Positions 22,901 to 33,482 of a stretch of 64,000 nucleotides of DNA are shown here, in pieces. This stretch comes from Macrostomum hystrix (Eukaryota > Platyhelminthes > Macrostomidae). Made by a program: the position numbers and the translations under genes. Position 1 is the first letter of the stretch, and each line of letters begins with the position of its first letter. The notes beneath the pieces are model-generated. The model did not search any database, was not told where the DNA came from, and was given only the letters and a program-made list of their open reading frames with translations. The stretch spans positions 620,001-684,000 of the forward strand of contig CATNEN010000028.1 of the NCBI GenBank assembly GCA_950097015.1, written 5' to 3'.

Positions 22901-25900
22901 GGCTGGCTGGGTGCACCAACCCCCACCTCAACTAGACTGAGGTTGAGGGGTTTGGGTGCGGCTGCACTGTTGCTGGCCGGTCGCGTGTTGACTGTCCGCC
23001 ACATGGTAGACTTTCACGAAAATCGGTCATTCGGTTTGGGAGCTGTCATGAAGTAGGCAGTGGGGATTTGAAATATCCCCGTGGACTTTCCCCAGGGGGG
23101 GAAATAACCTGGTCTTTCTACTGTCAATGTTTTCAATCCGGCCGAATCACACAAAATCTAGACCTACCTGGAGACTATCTTAGCCCTGCCTTGGGGTCGA
23201 TTAACCCCGCCAGAGTCTGGGCCGGCCAGCCTCTCTGAAGCTCGTCGCCTCCTGGACGCCGAGCACCACGGCCTCGCTGGCGTTAAAGAGCGGGTCCTTC
23301 AATTCCTAGCAGTCCGACGCCTCCGACCGAGTCTTCGGCCGCCGCTGCTGTGCCTAGTGGCTCCTCCCGGCTGCGGCAAGACCTCCATAGCCGGCAGTCT
23401 GGCCCGCTGTCTCGGCCGACCGTTGCAAAGAATCGCCCTAGGCGGCGTGGCCGATCCGGCCGAGCTGCGCGGGCATCGTCGAACCTACGTCGGCGCTATG
23501 CCCGGTCGACTGTTGGCCGCGATTCGCGCGGCTGGCGTTCGCGATCCCGTGCTGCTGTTGGACGAGCTGGACAAGCTTGGCCGGCGCGGTTTGCACGGCG
23601 ATCCGTCAGCTACGCTTCTGGAGGCTTTGGACGCTGAGCAGAATTCAGCATTTGTTGATCACTATCTGGGCGTGCCGTTCGACCTTAGCCAGGTGCTGTT
23701 TGTGGCCACGGCCAATACCGTCAATGCGATACCGTCAGCACTGTTAGATCGATTTGAGGTTGTGAACTTTGATCCTCTTATTCGGTCCGATAAGGTTTGT
23801 ACAGATGAAGTGAATTGGTCTTTCGATATTTACAGTCCTAGAGTACTGAGTATGATAGGTGTCTAGGGCCTAAGCGAATGTACATTAGTGGAGTGAGGTG
23901 GGTGTCTAGGCCCTAAGCTAATGTATACTGACGGAGTGAGGTGGGTGTCTATGGCCAATTTAAATACGCACAAGTAGATTTGCGTAGGTTATTAGGCAAA
24001 CGTACTTAAATATAGAGTGAGGTGGATGTCTAGGCGTATGTTCGCTAATTTAGGGAGGTGGATGTCTAGGTATCTTGCTATTATTTTACTGGCGGAGGTG
24101 GTTGGGTGTGTGGCTGCTAAGTTAGAATAGAATTACTCACTTTTTCCTTCCTAACTACAGGTCCGCATCGCAACAGACCACCTGCTGCCAAAGCAGCTTG
24201 GCCAGCACGGCCTCGAGCCTGGCTCCGTGTTGCTGCCTGACAATGAGCTGCTGCACGTCATCGACACCTACACCCGCGAGGCTGGGGTGCGCCAGCTCGA
24301 ACGTCGACTAGCTCGCCTTTGCCGGCACGCCGCTTTACTGGCAGCGGAAGCCGCAGGCGCCAGTCGGCCTCCCTCGCCAGTTCTGGTGGATCGTGATATG
24401 CTTATTCGAATATTTGAGGAGGCCGACGGTGCCGACTGTAGGCCGGTGCCGAGTCCCTACGAGCAGATGATCGCGGCCGGCCGGTCGGACGGCTTCGAGC
24501 CAGGCGTCTGTCCGGTTCTGGCCGTGACGCCGCACGGTGGCGAAGTCCTACTTCTGGAGTGCGGCTGGGCCGTGGAGTACGCGGCTGTTCATGAGTCGTC
24601 GAATGATGGCGAGGCCGAATTCTTGACCCCGATCTGCACGGGTCAGGTGGGTTGCTCACAGCTCGGATTCCATTTAATTTTAGAGCCCGAATTGTAACTT
24701 TTAACCCGTGATACTGAGTAAAATAGACTAAACTAGATTGTGAGTACACTAGACTATTGATTGTGAGTACACTAGTCCACCATTGATTGTGAGTACACTG
24801 GAATATTGATTATTGAGTACTTAAGTACAGCAATGATTGTGAGTGCAGTAGATTATTGGTTGTGAGTACACTAGCTATTGATTTTGAGCAAACTGGACCA
24901 CTGATTGTGAGTACACTGGAATATTGATTATTGAGTACTTAAGTACAGCAATGATTGTGAGTGCAGTAGATTATTGGTTGTGAGTACACTAGCTATTGAT
25001 TTTGAGCAAACTGGACCACTGATTGTGAGTACACTGGAATATTGATTATTGAGTACTTAAGTACAGCAATGATTGTGAGTGCAGTAGATTATTGGTTGTG
25101 AGTACACTAGCTATTGATTTTGAGCAAACTGGACCACTGATTGTGAGTACACTGGAATATTGATTATTGAGTACTTAAGTACAGCAATGATTGTGAGTGC
25201 AGTAGATTATTGGTTGTGAGTACACTAGCTATTGATTTTGAGCAAACTGGACCACTGATTGTGAGTACACTAGACCACTAATTAGGAGTGCACTAGAACA
25301 ACTCAGAGACAGTGAGTTAGCAAGAAATTGATTGACAGAAGGCTAGATAACAATGATCTCACTTAAAATGATCCGATGAAATTCAGGTTGGCGAAGTGAT
25401 GCGCGAATCGGTGATGCTGTGCATTTCCTGCGTCACAGCCAGGCTTGAATGCTCCATGCTGCACCAACCAGACCAGCAGCAACAGCAGCAGCAGCGGCAG
25501 TCGTCTGGACGGCGTCGGCGCCGACTGCACGTTCATTTCCCGTCTGGCGGCGTGCCAAAGGACGGCACCTCGGCAGGCCTGCCACTGGCCGTCGCTCTGA
25601 CCTCTCTGGCCACCGGTACACCGGTACGGCGCGGCGTGGCCCTCACCGGCGAGGTGACGCTTCGCGGCCGCGTGCTCGCTGTCGGTGGCGTGCCGGCTAA
25701 GCTGGAAGCGGCAGCCAGAGCCGGCCTGCACTCGGTGGTGCTGCCCTCGGCCAATCGGGCCGAAGCGCTGCGGGCCGCTCAGACTCTGGGCTTGGCTGGC
25801 CGACTGCGGCTGCACTGCGTCGAATCTGTGGACCAGGCGTTGGAGTTCGCTTTGGAATCAGGCAGCGATTGGGCCGCTGTGCAGACTGTCAAGGAGGCTG

Positions 25901-25944
25901 CGGTGATGGACGCCGGTGCCGCGATTGCTAGACCGAAGCTGTGA
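19981..25944 (+). CDS. LONP2: peroxisomal Lon protease (seven exons)
   Basis: Exons 19981-20090, 20250-20334, 20907-21443, 21973-22203, 23162-23794, 24161-24646 and 25387-25944 join in frame to give 879 aa (human LONP2 852). Lon is an ATP-driven protease; the peroxisomal form degrades misfolded and processed matrix proteins. Seen: a divergent Lon N-domain (residues 1-245, GRIGTLCLV and GFARCRF), Walker A APPGCGKTS (388-396), RGHRRTYVGAMPGR, Walker B VLLLDELDK (about 450), DHYLGVPFDLSQVLF, YTREAGVRQLERRL, and protease motifs PKDGTSAG (Ser756) and GGVPAK (Lys799), spaced 43 residues as in other Lons. The C-terminus RPKL is a PTS1-type signal. Oddities: Walker A starts with Ala, Thr replaces Pro before the catalytic serine, and a Gln run plus Arg run (about 720-740) precedes the protease core. 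Five of its six introns are largely repeat-filled. Confidence 0.95.
20384..20899. repeat. (CACT)n microsatellite filling LONP2 intron 2
   Basis: About 500 bp of CACT/ACTC tetranucleotide with interspersed CATTCACC and GACTAACT variants. It occupies nearly all of the 572-bp intron and stops 7 bp before the next exon (TTGTACCAG/CTG). Confidence 0.97.
21497..21915. repeat. 22-bp degenerate minisatellite in LONP2 intron 3
   Basis: Units of AGAGTCCATTAGGGATACTATT with length variation, interrupted by about 190 bp of AT-rich sequence that includes an (ATA)n run near 21790. It fills the intron between exons 3 and 4. Confidence 0.88.
22615..23125 (+). repeat. dispersed intronic repeat, copy C, split by an insertion
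   Basis: The left part (22615-22712) carries GTTAGGTGTCCTTGTCACC and AATGCTGAC; the right part (23008-23125) carries TTTCACGAAAATCGGTCATT and CCTGGTCTTTCTACTGTCAA. Both match the translin-intron copy in the same order and orientation. About 290 bp of unrelated, partly GC-rich sequence separates the halves. It includes a CACCTCAACTAGACTGAGGTTGAGG inverted repeat near 22930. Confidence 0.7.
23835..24105. repeat. degenerate tandem repeat in LONP2 intron 5
   Basis: Irregular units with GGAGTGAGGTGGGTGTCTAG and CCTAAGCTAATGTA, spaced roughly 50-60 bp and decaying toward the 3' end of the intron. Confidence 0.7.
24740..25290. repeat. 118-bp higher-order repeat in LONP2 intron 6
   Basis: Four nearly identical 118-bp units begin at 24789, 24907, 25025 and 25143 (each starts GTGAGTACACTGGAATATTG). 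Each is built from four diverged subunits of about 20-30 bp sharing TTGTGAGTACAC. Flanking single subunits show the older simple array from which the higher-order unit was amplified. Confidence 0.95.
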
Positions 25945-25959
25945 CGCTTCGCAGTTAGG

Positions 25960-26385
25960 TCTAGAGTTGTGAGTACAGTTAGGTCTTGAGTTGTGAGTAC
26001 AGTTAGGTCTTGAGTTGTGAGTACAGTTAGGTCTTGAGTTGTGAGTACAATTAGGTCTTGAGTTGTGAGTACAATTAGGTCTTGAGTTGTGAGTACAGTT
26101 AGGTCTTGAGTTGTGAGTACAGTTAGGTCTTGAGTTGTGAGTACAGTTAGGTCTTGAGTTTTGAGTACAGTTAGGTCTTGAGTTGTGAGTTAGCTCTTGA
26201 GTTGTGAGTACAGTTAGGTCTTGAGTTGTGAGTTAGCTCTTGAGTTGTGAGTACAGTTAGGTCTTGAGTTGTGAGTTAGCTCTTGAGTTGTGAGTACAGT
26301 TAGGTCTTGAGTTGTGAGTACAGTTGAATCTTGAGCTGTGGCCTGTGAGTAGTACAGTTGGGTATTGAGCTGTGGGTACAGTTAG
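25960..26385. repeat. 24-bp minisatellite downstream of LONP2
   Basis: Units of TTGTGAGTACAGTTAGGTCT with GAG between them, about 17 copies, starting 16 bp after the stop codon. The TTGTGAGTAC core is shared with the intron 6 array, so the two may be related. Confidence 0.93.
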
Positions 26386-27438
26386 GTTTTTTGTCCTAGG
26401 ATAACTGTTTTCGAAGTTATTGACCACAAATGATTTTTAAATTCGAAGTAAATTTATATTTTCTATTGCTTCTCTCTGATCCTGTAAAGGCCCACGGTAT
26501 TATACAATTGTGATTGCTTACAAATTTGTAATATATAAATACTTAGCAAAATAATTTCACTAAGTAGGTTTTTTTATTTAAATATTTCTTTTCTACTTGA
26601 TTTGTTGACAATTTGTTTACAATAAAGTACACTCCCATAGCCTGTTCGTGTGGGTTATTAACGGAAAAGTTAATTAGTAATCTGGACTGCGCGAGTTTAA
26701 AACACTTTTAATTACGAGCCTGTGCCAATTTCGCTCCATTATTAGAATCAGACAGATTATGTTATCTTGATGTCTAACAGAATCAATAGAAACATAATTG
26801 CCGATTTTCAGCCTGACAGCTCAAAAGCCGCTAGTTTTCCTTTTATAGTTTGCGGCTCTCTTTGGCATATTCGATTTGTCTGTTGAAACAATTTTTGCGA
26901 CGCCTAGTAAGATAAAGAAGGATGGTGTACACCTGAGAGCACTTGTGCGGCAGTTACCTGCATGCTTTCGTCCTTGAGCACAGTTATAAATACACTCAAT
27001 GCCATGTTTTCAGTTTGCTGTCGTGATTCAGCAACGGCTGAATCAATCAGCTTCAAACAGAACTGTGCTATTCCAGGCTCGCATTCAGGCTCAACAAAAC
27101 GACTTGTAAAGGAGTGTCTGGTGTTTGTGGCTGCACAGTAGGATGGGTGTTGGCTGATAGGGGCATTGTCGTTTGACCATGTGCTGGAACGCTATTTACG
27201 ATTTTTTTCGTGCATAAATAACAGTCTATGGTAAAAACCTCGCTTACAATATTGGATTCAATACTTGGTTTTGAGTGCAATTGACACTTGAGCGAGAATA
27301 CCCAAATTTCGAGTACTGTAGTATTGCTTTTGTCGCACTATGTGGAACAGTGGACATGCAAAACGGAACGGCCCATGGAATTCTGTGGCAAAGCGTTTGA
27401 ATTCACACGAGAAAGTAAGCCATAGACAACTCAAATTG
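26386..27438. other. intergenic, no gene seen
   Basis: AT-rich sequence. A CTATGTGGAAC motif near 27339 resembles part of the inverted repeat of the transposon that follows. No supported gene. Confidence 0.35.
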
Positions 27439-27671
27439 TCATGCTATGTGGAACGATGAGCCAGAATAGAAGGAACGATTTTAGCTTTTATTTGTAGAAA
27501 GAATAAAAGCAAGCAGAAGCAGAATTGCATTCAAATGAATCTTATTATAAGTCTGAAATTGAAGCATCAGTTACAAAATTTGAACCCCTAAAACAGATGT
27601 CGCTGCAAACACAATCGAAACAATCGATTGCAGCGCAGCTCCCAGCCAGCGCACATGTCAGCAGTGATTGC

Positions 27672-28370
27672 TTAACCAACAGCTTCAGTCGCCTCTCGTT
27701 CAAGTAGCATGAATCTCCACTGCTCAAGTAACACTCCTTCTGGTGGAACTTGCTCATCCTCAACTATGCCGGCTTCCGCCAAACGGTTTTTGAGATTTGC
27801 AGAGTTAGTAAATTCGGTCGGGTTTAGAAATTGTGAATACGGGGGTAGGATTCGTGTCGTAATTCCTGTCCCGATGGTTCTCTCGGATCTCCACATTACG
27901 ATGAAAATTTGAGCCATCCATAATAATAATAATAATAATTGCAGGAGGGCTGCGGGCAATGGCACATCATTTAGTGACACTAGACCCGCAGCCAGCGAGG
28001 AGGCAATTCTGCCCATTTCGCTGACTCCTGAGCACACGCACTCAGATACTGTACGCAGGCATACGCTCACACAGGTGTGTACATCTGCCCTGACTTTCTC
28101 ATCGTCAGGCAGTGTACATTTCACTGTGCCTTGGAGGTTGGCCCTCAAGGGCGTAAATTGCACGACAAGCCCCCCAAGCCTTCTCTCCGCGGCTGCGCCC
28201 CAAATAAATGTCTCGCCGTGGAATCGAACTTAGGGACCTTGGTGCGAGAGGCAAACGCGATAACCGCTCTGCCACCGACCCCCTGAGCCATCCATAAAAA
28301 TTATCCAGTTTCCGGTAGGGTCCAGTTGATGGCAGCGGTCTGCAAGGTAGTCTAAAAATTATTGAAACCT
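27672..28370 (-). pseudogene. IS630/Tc1-like transposase remnant interrupted by a SINE
   Basis: C-terminal part of a DDE_3-type transposase on the minus strand. The FMDGS catalytic-Asp motif spans the SINE target site: its codons lie in the duplicated TGAGCCATCCATA bases. At least one further frameshift separates FMDGSNFHRN from the LPPYSQFLNP motif. A long open frame running from the SINE into the C-terminus (27672-28163) is therefore a chimera of SINE and transposase and not a real protein. Confidence 0.75.
27923..28283 (-). mobile_element. full-length tRNA-derived SINE with 13-bp target duplication
   Basis: Flanked by TGAGCCATCCATA at 27910-27922 and 28284-28296. Read on the minus strand it starts with a tRNA-like head: A-box TGGCAGAGCGGT and B-box AGTTCGATTCC. 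A unique body with CCTGACGATGAGAAAGTCAG follows, and it ends in an (ATT)n tail. The two boxes are internal RNA polymerase III promoter elements. Truncated relatives are at 1096-1318 (body and tail) and 43440-43570 (head). Confidence 0.9.
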
Positions 28371-28464
28371 TTGCTGCGTTTGGCCAAGAAAATGAAAGCG
28401 TGTTGTCTCTGTGAAAAGCGAAAATCGTTCCTTCTATTCTGGCTCATCGTTCCACATAGCATGA

Positions 28465-30590
28465 TCGTCAAAAATCGTAGTCTATTCTTCTGGTTTATAA
28501 ATAACACGAATAGATACTTGATTGTGCTCGCATTCAGAATTCAGAATATTTGTCATCATTTTTGCCCGTCTGTGGCACTAGAACTGTGAATAAATATAGA
28601 AATGAAAATATCGCCTTTGTAGGCTTAGACATTCTTTAATTGATTCGAAAACACCAACATCTTCGTATTGAGCAAAAAATATATTTAAATGCTCTTGACG
28701 CACTGAACAATAATATGCTTTGTAGATTTTGCTAGAGTCAGGGTGACAGGTTTTGCTCAATACCTAATTTTATTTTCGGTGATCATGCAACGAGCGGTTT
28801 CGAATAGATATTTTTTGATTAATTCGTCGCATCAAAGAACTCATATTTTTTGTAATTTGCTTTTGTAGGGAATTTATTGTTGTTTCAATGGTCTTACGTT
28901 TCTGATAGAATACAAAACACGGTGACTTAGGAAAATTTACTTGACTTAACTGCTGTGTGATCCAGATACATGGACAACTAGAGTATTTAGTGATATCCAT
29001 GTACATATCCGGATATCAACCACAGGTTCAAGATTATGTGCTCTTTGCTGTATCTCTTATCGCAACACAACAGCTTTAATCATCAACCCCTCTAGATAAT
29101 TGAATCCCAATAAAAACACAGTCACATGCGTTTAAGTTATGTTTGCCAATTTGGCAAGTAGAATCCTCACTAGACACTACATCTCGGCTGAAGTTTAATT
29201 GTAAATCACGAGTGCAATTGAAATGACAACTAACAAGCCGGGATAACTGGACGAACCGAATGAATTGAACCGCAAAAACAACCAAGACTTTAATGGGAGC
29301 CTCCGTACCTCCGGGAGGTTAAATATGATTGGCTGGAACAGAATGGGTGGCAGAGAGCGTTAGAGAAAAATAGGGTATGAGAAGTTTAAAACCCCCTAGG
29401 GGACGAAAACTGCATGGTTAATAGCGATCGATAAATAAAAGGGGAAGATAATTGAGGGGTTAGGCCAAACCAGGAGGTTAGGGTGGAATAGGAGCCGGGG
29501 ATAATCGACATAAGCTAAGGTTATAATATAAGCTGGCATACAACAGGGGGGCTAGTGAATGAAGGGCACACATCAATAATAAGATTGACTCATCAATACA
29601 ATACTCGTAAAGGGCAAACAAGCGCTGTACTAAGAAGCTAATAATGAGTCACGTGACTTTGGCTTTGGCAAACATTAAAAAAAATTGACTGAGTAATTAA
29701 CTTACTCGACAGAATTAATGTTTGAAAATAGTGCTCCCGTAGTTATTTACGGTCAGTATGTACTGTATCTAATGCTGTTTGTTGCTGACTCACTGTAATT
29801 GTAGGCCATGTGTTAAAGATTTCATTTTTCGACGTCAGAGGCGAGAAAACTTGATTTCTTTAAAGGCTCTAGGAAAATTGTTAAGTGCCTTTTAGAAGCC
29901 AAGCCTTCCATATTTTCCGAGCTCAGAACCAGAACTAAAGAAAGAAGTAAGAGTTGTTACACTCTTTTCAAAGCTGTTCACAGGTACTTTAAGACATGGG
30001 AGGCACTCGATCTACGAGCTTATACGAATGTCGAAAAAGGCCGTTTTAACGTTGCGATCTAGGATTCTGTGATTCTAGTTGGCAAAAATGTGTAGCAACG
30101 CCGGTTCCTAATTGAGAGACTTAGCGAGGATCCAGATCGCAAACCTTAACACAGTTACTTGCTTCTAAAAATAGCCAGCAGCAGCTCACAGATCCCCACT
30201 CGCAAATCCTGATCAAGTGAGTGTCCGGCGAAAGAGAAGGCGAAAACTTTTCAACGAAGAACGCTGATGTGTCTAACAATTTCTCCTATCCCTATCCGAG
30301 CTGCTCTGGCTAACAAGATTAACTAGCCCATGATAACAAGCTCACCAGGCGCAGATTAATCACTGGCTGTGCGTTAAATTAAGCACCTTCGTCTGGATCA
30401 AGCTAAATATAGAGTCTCGAGTGCCAGAAAAACACACGCTTACCAAAGGAGAAGACTTGTACTTATTTTGGAAACCCTTTGATTAGCCCAACAGTGCCAG
30501 CAGCAGAAACTTTTGAGTTAGTAAAAACTGTGGCCAGAGCAAACGGAAGTTTAGTGGTTTCTTAATAATATATTAAAGTTGAAATGTTTG
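28465..30590. other. intergenic, no gene recognised
   Basis: AT-rich sequence. Short open frames have no recognisable features. A palindromic GTCACGTGAC lies near 29648. Confidence 0.35.
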
Positions 30591-31045
30591 CTCCCGAATG
30601 GCTTAACCGATTTTCATAATTCTTTCGCCAAAAGATTTCAAAGGGGCCCGAATCGGCACATGCATTTTTTAACGCTTAACTTTCTTTCTAAGGGACTGGC
30701 TATTCGAAAAACTGTTTTAGATAGGCTTTTCTAATGCATTGTTTTCAGCTTGCCAATTTTAATTATAAGCGAGCACACTGATAAAAACATAAGGGAGGCC
30801 ACACAGGGGGTGGCGTAAGCGAGCTAGTCTAATATACTAAAAATAGAAATCTTGCTTGTTTGTTTGCATCGACTATCTCCCGAATGGCTTTATAAAGCCT
30901 ATAACTTCATTGCAAAGCGGATTACATATTCGAAAAAAACTGTTTTAGATAGGTTTTTCTAATGCATTTCTTGTTCTTGCGCAATTTTATAAATTGCATT
31001 AGAGCCAGTTTTGATAACGCACTGATAATTTTTTTGCGTTTCCGC
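30590..31045. repeat. diverged direct duplication, about 230-bp unit
   Basis: CTCCCGAATGGCTT, then TTCGAAAA, ACTGTTTTAGATAGG and TTTTCTAATGCATT occur in the same order in two consecutive blocks (30590-30785 and 30843-31045). The lead-in with TTGCTTGTTTGTTTGC and CTCCCGAATGGCT resembles sequences common in dispersed animal repeats. The family is not identified. Confidence 0.6.
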
Positions 31046-31249
31046 AATCGCTATTATATAAAAAAAACAAAAGAAAAGTTTAAGGGTACGTAACGGCCTT
31101 ATTACTTTTTTGAAGTAAGCGTTTTTTTGAGCAATGCACTAGCATTATTTTCTTCTTACGGATTTTGAGAGCATAAGATTTCCACAAAGGAAGACATAAA
31201 AGTAAATAATATCGGTTTATAACGTTATATCAGGTATTAGGTCAATGGC

Positions 31250-31600
31250 ATGGAATTTATAAACAGAAACATTATATTTCCCGGAAAAAGCATGAGATTT
31301 CTAAGGGAAAGTATGAGATTTCCAGGGGATAGCATGAGGTTTACTGGAGAAAGCATGCGATCTCTAGGGGAAAGCATGAATCATCGCGGGAAACATGAAT
31401 TATCGAGCGGAAGCCAGGAATTATTTCTGGGAAACATGAATTATCGAGCGGAAGCCAGGAATTATTTCTGGGAAAGCATGAATTATCAAGGGGTTAGAAT
31501 AAATTATCGAGGGAGTAGAACGCATTATCGAGGTGGAAGCATGAATTTTCGAGAATGTTAGAAAATGAGAGAGTTGAAATTTCTCTTAAAATTTATCTAG
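31250..31600. repeat. degenerate 20-29-bp repeat leading into the 21-bp array
   Basis: Units such as GGGAAAGCATGAGATTTCTA and GGGAAACATGAATTATCGAG, with a duplicated 55-bp stretch (GAGCGGAAGCCAGGAATTAT). It looks like the diverged edge of the next array. Confidence 0.8.
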
Positions 31601-32176
31601 GGGAAGCATGAATTATCGACGAAAAAGCAGGAAGTTTTGAGAGGAAAGCATAAATTATCGAGAGGAAAGCATAAATTATCAAGAGGAAAGCATACATTAT
31701 CGAGAGGTAGGCATAAATTATCGAGAGGTAAGCATAAATTATCAAGAGGAAAGCATGAATTAGCGAGGGGAAAGCATAAATTATGGAGAGGAAAGCATAA
31801 ATTATCGAGAGGTAGGCATAAATTATCGAGAGGAAAGCATAAATTATCAAGAGGAAAGCATGAATTAGCGAGGGGAAAGCATAAATTATGGAGAGGAAAG
31901 CATAAATTATCAAGAGGAAAGCATAAATTATCAAGAGGAAAGCATAAATTATCAAGAGGAAAGCATAAATTATCAAGAGGAAAGCATAAATTATCAAGAG
32001 GAAAGCATAAATTATCGAGAGGTAGGCATAAATTATCGAGAGGTAAGCATAAATTATCAAGAGGTAAGCATAAATTATCAAGAGGGAAGCATAAATTATC
32101 AAGAGGTAAGCATAAATTATCAAGAGGTAAGCATAAATTATCAAGAGGTAAGCATAAATTATCAAGAGGAAAGCAT
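31601..32176. repeat. 21-bp minisatellite, about 27 copies
   Basis: Units of AGGAAAGCATAAATTATCAAG with variants AGGTAGGC, ATCGAG and TGAATTAGCGAGG. A larger block of about 126 bp (containing GAATTAGCGAGGGGAAAGC) is duplicated inside the array. The seven-codon periodic frame (RGKHKLS) is incidental. Confidence 0.95.
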
Positions 32177-32382
32177 GAACTCTAGAAAAAAGATCAATAA
32201 GCCTCTCGGAGAGACGCCGCCGGTACACAGCGCGCCACACTAAACAGGGCTGGGCAAGGCCGACCCCAAGGGGGGGGGTAGGCGGCACCGCGACCAGGCA
32301 ACGTACATGCACCCCCTGCACCAATGCACAAGCCCCCAACCCCCCGGTTTAACCTCCAACCAAGCTACGCTCGGGCGGACCT
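32177..32382. other. GC-rich block inserted in the 21-bp minisatellite
   Basis: About 195 bp of GC-rich sequence (AGAGACGCCGCCGGTACACA, a run of nine G, then GCACCCCCTGCACCAATGCA). It splits the array: remnants of the same unit (TAAATTATCTTGGGG, GCATGAATTAGCGAGG) resume at about 32380-32425. It may be an insertion of an unidentified short element. Confidence 0.55.
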
Positions 32383-32431
32383 AAATTATCTTGGGGTACG
32401 TAGCATGAATTAGCGAGGGGGTGCTCTGTGG

Positions 32432-32829
32432 CAGCGCTGTGGTGTTGAGGCAATCGATGCCATCACCCAGCAGAAGTGCAGTGCTTGGTTTCAGCACACC
32501 TGCGATTCATCCCTCCGTACTTGGCTAGAGAAAACATTTTGGTATAAATGTTGACTATCTTCGTCTTTGTGGTCCGACTTGTTTCACACGTTCGCGACTC
32601 TATCGTAGTGTCCCAGTTTGCATTGAATTCATTCAACAAAATGTTCGCGTTTAGTTCAAATGTTTGCTTAAGTTTGCTTATGCCGAAATTGATTGCCCGC
32701 TGTCGAATTTGAAAGCCCGTCTGTGCATTTTCTGGCCATAGACACCAATGGGAGGGGAAGGGAGACTGACACACAGACCCTTGCCGAAATTGAAAGCCCG
32801 CTGTCCAAAATTGAACGCAAAAAGCTATA
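32432..32829 (+). mobile_element. truncated copy of the 150-bp-TIR IS630/Tc1-like element
   Basis: Matches 35332-35730 almost base for base: the last 40 or so codons of the transposase (GVEAIDAITQQK, then TWLEKTFWYKC and stop), the 3' untranslated part, and the right inverted repeat ending AAAAGCTATA at 32829. The 5' two thirds and the left repeat are missing. The break joins it directly to minisatellite sequence. Confidence 0.9.
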
Positions 32830-33482
32830 GTATCGGACGTGAATTTCGATTTAAAACTTTAGCCGTTGGCTGTGATTCTGCCGCTGCTGTGTCAATATTT
32901 TCCAAAGCTGCACGCTATATGTTATTGATTAATGAGCTATTTTTGCCTAAAATGCCCACAAAATTCAATTAAGTGAGCAATAGTTTTGAATGCACGCAAG
33001 GCATCCAATTTGCTAATAGGATTAGAAAAGCGTAGATTAGTCCTGTATTGGCAAGATTTCGGAAACTGATAACTTAGCATGGAAGTGCAACAAAGAGCGC
33101 TCAGAATAGACGCTTCCTCGAACTGCGAAATCGTTAGATTCCATGAAGTTTTGTTCTATTTTTGTCACCATTCTAAAGCTCATTTAATGCTCCCAATAGA
33201 AGCATTTCTCCTCGAATTTATTTTATTAGTTGCTCAGTTGAGAGAGGGAAAACATAAGCGTCCGTTGGTATTTTTAATCGGTTTCCAGGAAAGAAGCATT
33301 GTTAAATGTTGCTTGAGAGCTGAGGCTGTGTTTTAGCCTGTGTTTGCTGCTGCAGCTACCAGTTATAAATATTAGAATTGATAAAGTTATTGAATTAGAG
33401 AGCGAAGCGAGAAATCGACTGTGCGGGGGGCAGAAGGTGAGAAAGCAAGCGCATCGTTGGAAGGGCCCGGCAGACGCAGCTT
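32830..33482. other. intergenic, no gene seen
   Basis: I see no supported gene. An 85-codon frame at 33079-33336 (+) has no recognisable feature. Confidence 0.35.

Larger units (their letters stand above)
27439..28464 (-). mobile_element. deleted DNA transposon with perfect 44-bp TIRs
   Basis: Inverted repeats at 27439-27482 and 28421-28464 match perfectly (outer end TCATGCTATGTGGAACGATG). Between them, on the minus strand, are pieces of an IS630/Tc1-type DDE transposase: LDYLADRCHQLDPTGN, then WIIFMDGSNFHRNVEI (with the second catalytic Asp), then in a shifted frame ILPPYSQFLNPTEF and a C-terminal tail ending near 27672. The N-terminal half is missing. Only about 650 bp belongs to the element, because a SINE occupies 27923-28283. 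It cannot move on its own. Confidence 0.8.

Noticed and set aside
27672-28163. A 163-codon protein with a DDE motif
   Set aside because: It is a chimera: the first half is SINE sequence, the second half a transposase remnant.
28200-28283. A functional tRNA gene on the minus strand
   Set aside because: The A and B boxes are present, but the sequence does not fold into a full cloverleaf by eye and is continuous with a SINE body, tail and target duplication.
31593-32339. 248-codon minus frame and 182-codon plus frame (RGKHKLS period)
   Set aside because: A 21-bp minisatellite, antisense to itself. The hydrophobic look of the minus frame is just the complement of the AT-rich unit.
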